Shown here one piece after another: positions 63,001-64,000 of a DNA stretch of 64,000 bases (within the stretch, counting starts at the first letter, position 1; each line of letters opens with the position of its first letter). Source of the stretch: Eutrophocola sp963925675 (lineage in GTDB: Bacteria; Pseudomonadota; Gammaproteobacteria; Pseudomonadales; Pseudohongiellaceae); contig CAWUSW010000036.1 of the NCBI GenBank assembly GCA_963925675.1, positions 1-64,000 on the forward strand, written 5' to 3'. The notes beneath the pieces were generated by a model. It was not told where the DNA came from. It made no database searches and saw nothing but the letters and a program-made list of their open reading frames with translations. The position numbers were made by a program, and so were the translations under genes.

Positions 63001-63953
63001 TTGATAACGACAGAAGCTTAAGTCAGCTTAAGGAAAAGTTTGCCGAGCAGTCGCGCCAGGTAATGGCCAGCTTCTCTGAAGCGACTATTGAAAAGTCAGG
63101 ACTGACAGACTGGGATTTTGGCAAACTCGAAAAAGTGCATGAAATAAAGCAGGGCGGCTTAACATTATTGTCATGGCCTGCTTTGGTGGATGAAGGGGAT
63201 TCGGTATCGCTAAAACTGGAGGATTCACCCTTCGCTGCTATTAAACATTCCAGAGCCGGCGTCGCCAGACTCTATATGCTGAAAAACAGACAGCAATGGA
63301 AATACTTGCAAAAACAACTTTTACAGGATCCATCCAGGCTTCCCGCAATGAAAGGTCTGGGCGGTAGAGACGCTCTGGTCGTAGCGCTAATTCAGGCAAG
63401 CTACCAGTCTGCATTCCAGCTTGATGAACGTCTGCCAGAGGACCGGGATGAATTTGAGGAAGTATATGATACTGGTCGCTCAGAACTAATCGAGACATCT
63501 GCAAGACTTGAATCACTAATGTATAAAATACTGGAGATTTACGGAAAATTGTCAGTAGATTTGAGACAGTTCAAGGCACTTGAGGAGTTGTCCTTACAAC
63601 AGGATATAGCCTTTCAATTAGATTCACTGGTTTATGACGGTTTTCTGGCTGAAACACCGGTAGAAATTCTTGGTGAATTTCCCAGATATTTTTCGGCTAT
63701 TGAACAACGGCTGGAGAAATATCCACGTCAAAAACAAAACGACAAGGAATTGTCGGCAATGTTACAAGCCTGGTGGCAACGTTATGAAGAGAAGCTTGAT
63801 TTGTTTCGTGGCCGGCATAAAAGCAGCGCTGATCTGGAAAAGTTTCGCTGGATGTTGGAAGAGCTCAGAGTCTCTTTGTTTGCCCAGGCACTAGGAACAC
63901 GCTATCCAATCTCGGAAAAGCGTCTGGAAAAGGCCTGGGCTGAAATAAAATGA
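60054..63953 (+). CDS. hrpA: ATP-dependent RNA helicase HrpA
   Basis: This DEAH-box helicase has about 1,299 residues. The P-loop GETGSGKTTQ (103-112), DEAH box (200-203), SAT motif and helicase C motif are all present, then the HrpA-specific C-terminal region with OB and DUF3418 parts. GTG at 60054 fits the GAAG ribosome site, the promoter and the family start better than an upstream TTG. HrpA helps resolve stalled ribosomes and mRNA structure. The gene is complete in the window. Confidence 0.95.
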   Translation: MSVSPKQILSLIPECLSKDQHRLRMSLQKIRQAEKAESLQHGKSNQSVKLEKLASLVEHSISQVQARKKRLPAISYPSELPLSGKVEEIKKAISENQIVVIAGETGSGKTTQLPKICLELGLGVKGMIGHTQPRRLAARTVCSRIGEELGVGGTSAVAYQVRFQDYTDDNTYIKLMTDGILLSEIREDPFLNKYDTLIIDEAHERSLNIDFLLGYLKRLLVKRPGLKLIVTSATIDLEKFSSHFNDAPIIEVSGRTYPVNFVYQPPEQRADEELGERIIDAVHEIKKIGKKSPIPHRDILVFLSGEKEIRDTADAIRKDKSLDLEVLPLYARLSNKEQNRVFQSHSKQRIVLATNVAETSLTVPGIGYVIDTGTARISRYSVRSKIQRLPIEAISQASANQRAGRCGRLCPGTCIRLYSEEDFNGRPEYTDTEITRTNLASVILQMLVLKLGDIESFPFVDPPESNAVKDGFKILEELGAVNSDGRISNSGRQMAKFPVDPRLARILLSGARHNCLHELLIIVSALSIQDPRERPAEKRQAADQAHKRFSHPESDFLAWTNLWEFFEENRQVLGRNKLGKFCHQNFLSYMRMGEWRDVHRQLKLVSQELKLSVNSKPAIYEEVHQSLLTGLVSNVANRLEDKTYLGARNRKFRIFPGSELHNKKYPWILAAELVETSQLFARMNARVEPAWIEKQAGELLKHHYAEPHWEKRQGKVIALEKVSLYGLILAENRKVNYSLIDPVISREIFIREGLVPAQVNTRVAFYSHNAELIKEIENLEDRTRRKDILINDEDLFQLYEPHIPAHVFDQASLERWVKKMPEAELKKLLFNRQDLQNKTEDDLNLTAFPDQIQAGHLTLDLDYQFEPGKSADGVSVDVPISVLMQLKEEDLDWLVPGMLREKCIAMVKALPKAIRKNFVPVPDYIDRVLTQIEQGEGDLKAVLASQLQRLAAVSIPPDSWRDFVLPDHLKMNINVLDENGRVLDNDRSLSQLKEKFAEQSRQVMASFSEATIEKSGLTDWDFGKLEKVHEIKQGGLTLLSWPALVDEGDSVSLKLEDSPFAAIKHSRAGVARLYMLKNRQQWKYLQKQLLQDPSRLPAMKGLGGRDALVVALIQASYQSAFQLDERLPEDRDEFEEVYDTGRSELIETSARLESLMYKILEIYGKLSVDLRQFKALEELSLQQDIAFQLDSLVYDGFLAETPVEILGEFPRYFSAIEQRLEKYPRQKQNDKELSAMLQAWWQRYEEKLDLFRGRHKSSADLEKFRWMLEELRVSLFAQALGTRYPISEKRLEKAWAEIK

Positions 63954-64000
63954 CTGTTAAACGAGTCTGTAATACAAAGGGTATGAAGTAAAATAAAGCT

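Noticed and set aside
1..64000. tRNA genes, CRISPR arrays and prophage genes
   Set aside because: No tRNA arm patterns, spaced repeats or phage structural genes were seen anywhere in the window.

Overview
The window is about 64 kb of bacterial chromosome with dense, short-spaced genes. The housekeeping genes are those of a gammaproteobacterium. Three blocks follow the order known from Pseudomonas: ygfZ/sdhE/nadB/rpoE/rseA/rseC/degQ/lepA/lepB/DUF4845/rnc/era/recO, then cysM/rlmD/mazG, and later ffs/dnaX/ebfC/recR with rnd/ycgL/ycgN nearby. Many TonB, DUF6152 and DUF1592 type genes suggest an aerobic, probably marine or environmental heterotroph. The species cannot be named from the sequence alone.

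Layout. 1-1.24 kb: a complete IS3-family insertion sequence. 1.3-21.7 kb: conserved core. It holds envelope stress control (a sigma-E promoter, rpoE, rseA, rseC and a DegQ/MucD protease), translation and RNA genes (lepA, rnc, era, rlmD), signal peptidase I, recO, cysM, mazG, adk, a lysine/alanine-rich histone-H1-like protein, tsaB and uppP. Three genes expected from synteny are absent: rseB, pdxJ and relA.

21.7-45.7 kb: an accessory region with a catabolic character. It contains VOC and DUF3237 proteins, a small-molecule methyltransferase, an IclR regulator, a MetE-C-domain enzyme divergent from an isopropylmalate/homocitrate-synthase-like enzyme, a two-CxxCH DUF1592 protein, WrbA, an alpha/beta hydrolase, a TonB-dependent receptor, and an exported DUF6152 gene cluster. 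It also holds malonyl-CoA decarboxylase, an FAH-family hydrolase, an AmpG-like transporter, a cupin, an amidohydrolase and a hydroxycinnamoyl-CoA hydratase-lyase. The best inference is uptake and breakdown of plant-derived aromatic or phenolic acids, but the substrate is not proven.

45.8-51.1 kb: a two-gene type I exporter (HlyD-like adaptor and C39-peptidase ABC transporter) with no recognisable peptide substrate, followed by a TraB/GumN protein. 51.2-56.7 kb: 4.5S RNA, dnaX (with an A9G slippery run), ebfC, recR, rnd, ycgL, ycgN and a membrane protein. 56.7-59.9 kb: a phage-shock (Psp) locus, with PspF divergent from a sigma-54 promoter driving a small lipoprotein gene, pspA, pspB and a double-domain pspC. 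60-64 kb: hrpA helicase.

The most interesting points are the split/fused DUF6152 gene set, the MetE-like/LeuA-like divergent pair, the tandem-domain PspC and new lipoprotein in the Psp operon, the orphan C39 exporter with Asn in place of the catalytic Asp, the probable AUU and AUC start codons, and the dnaX slippage site.
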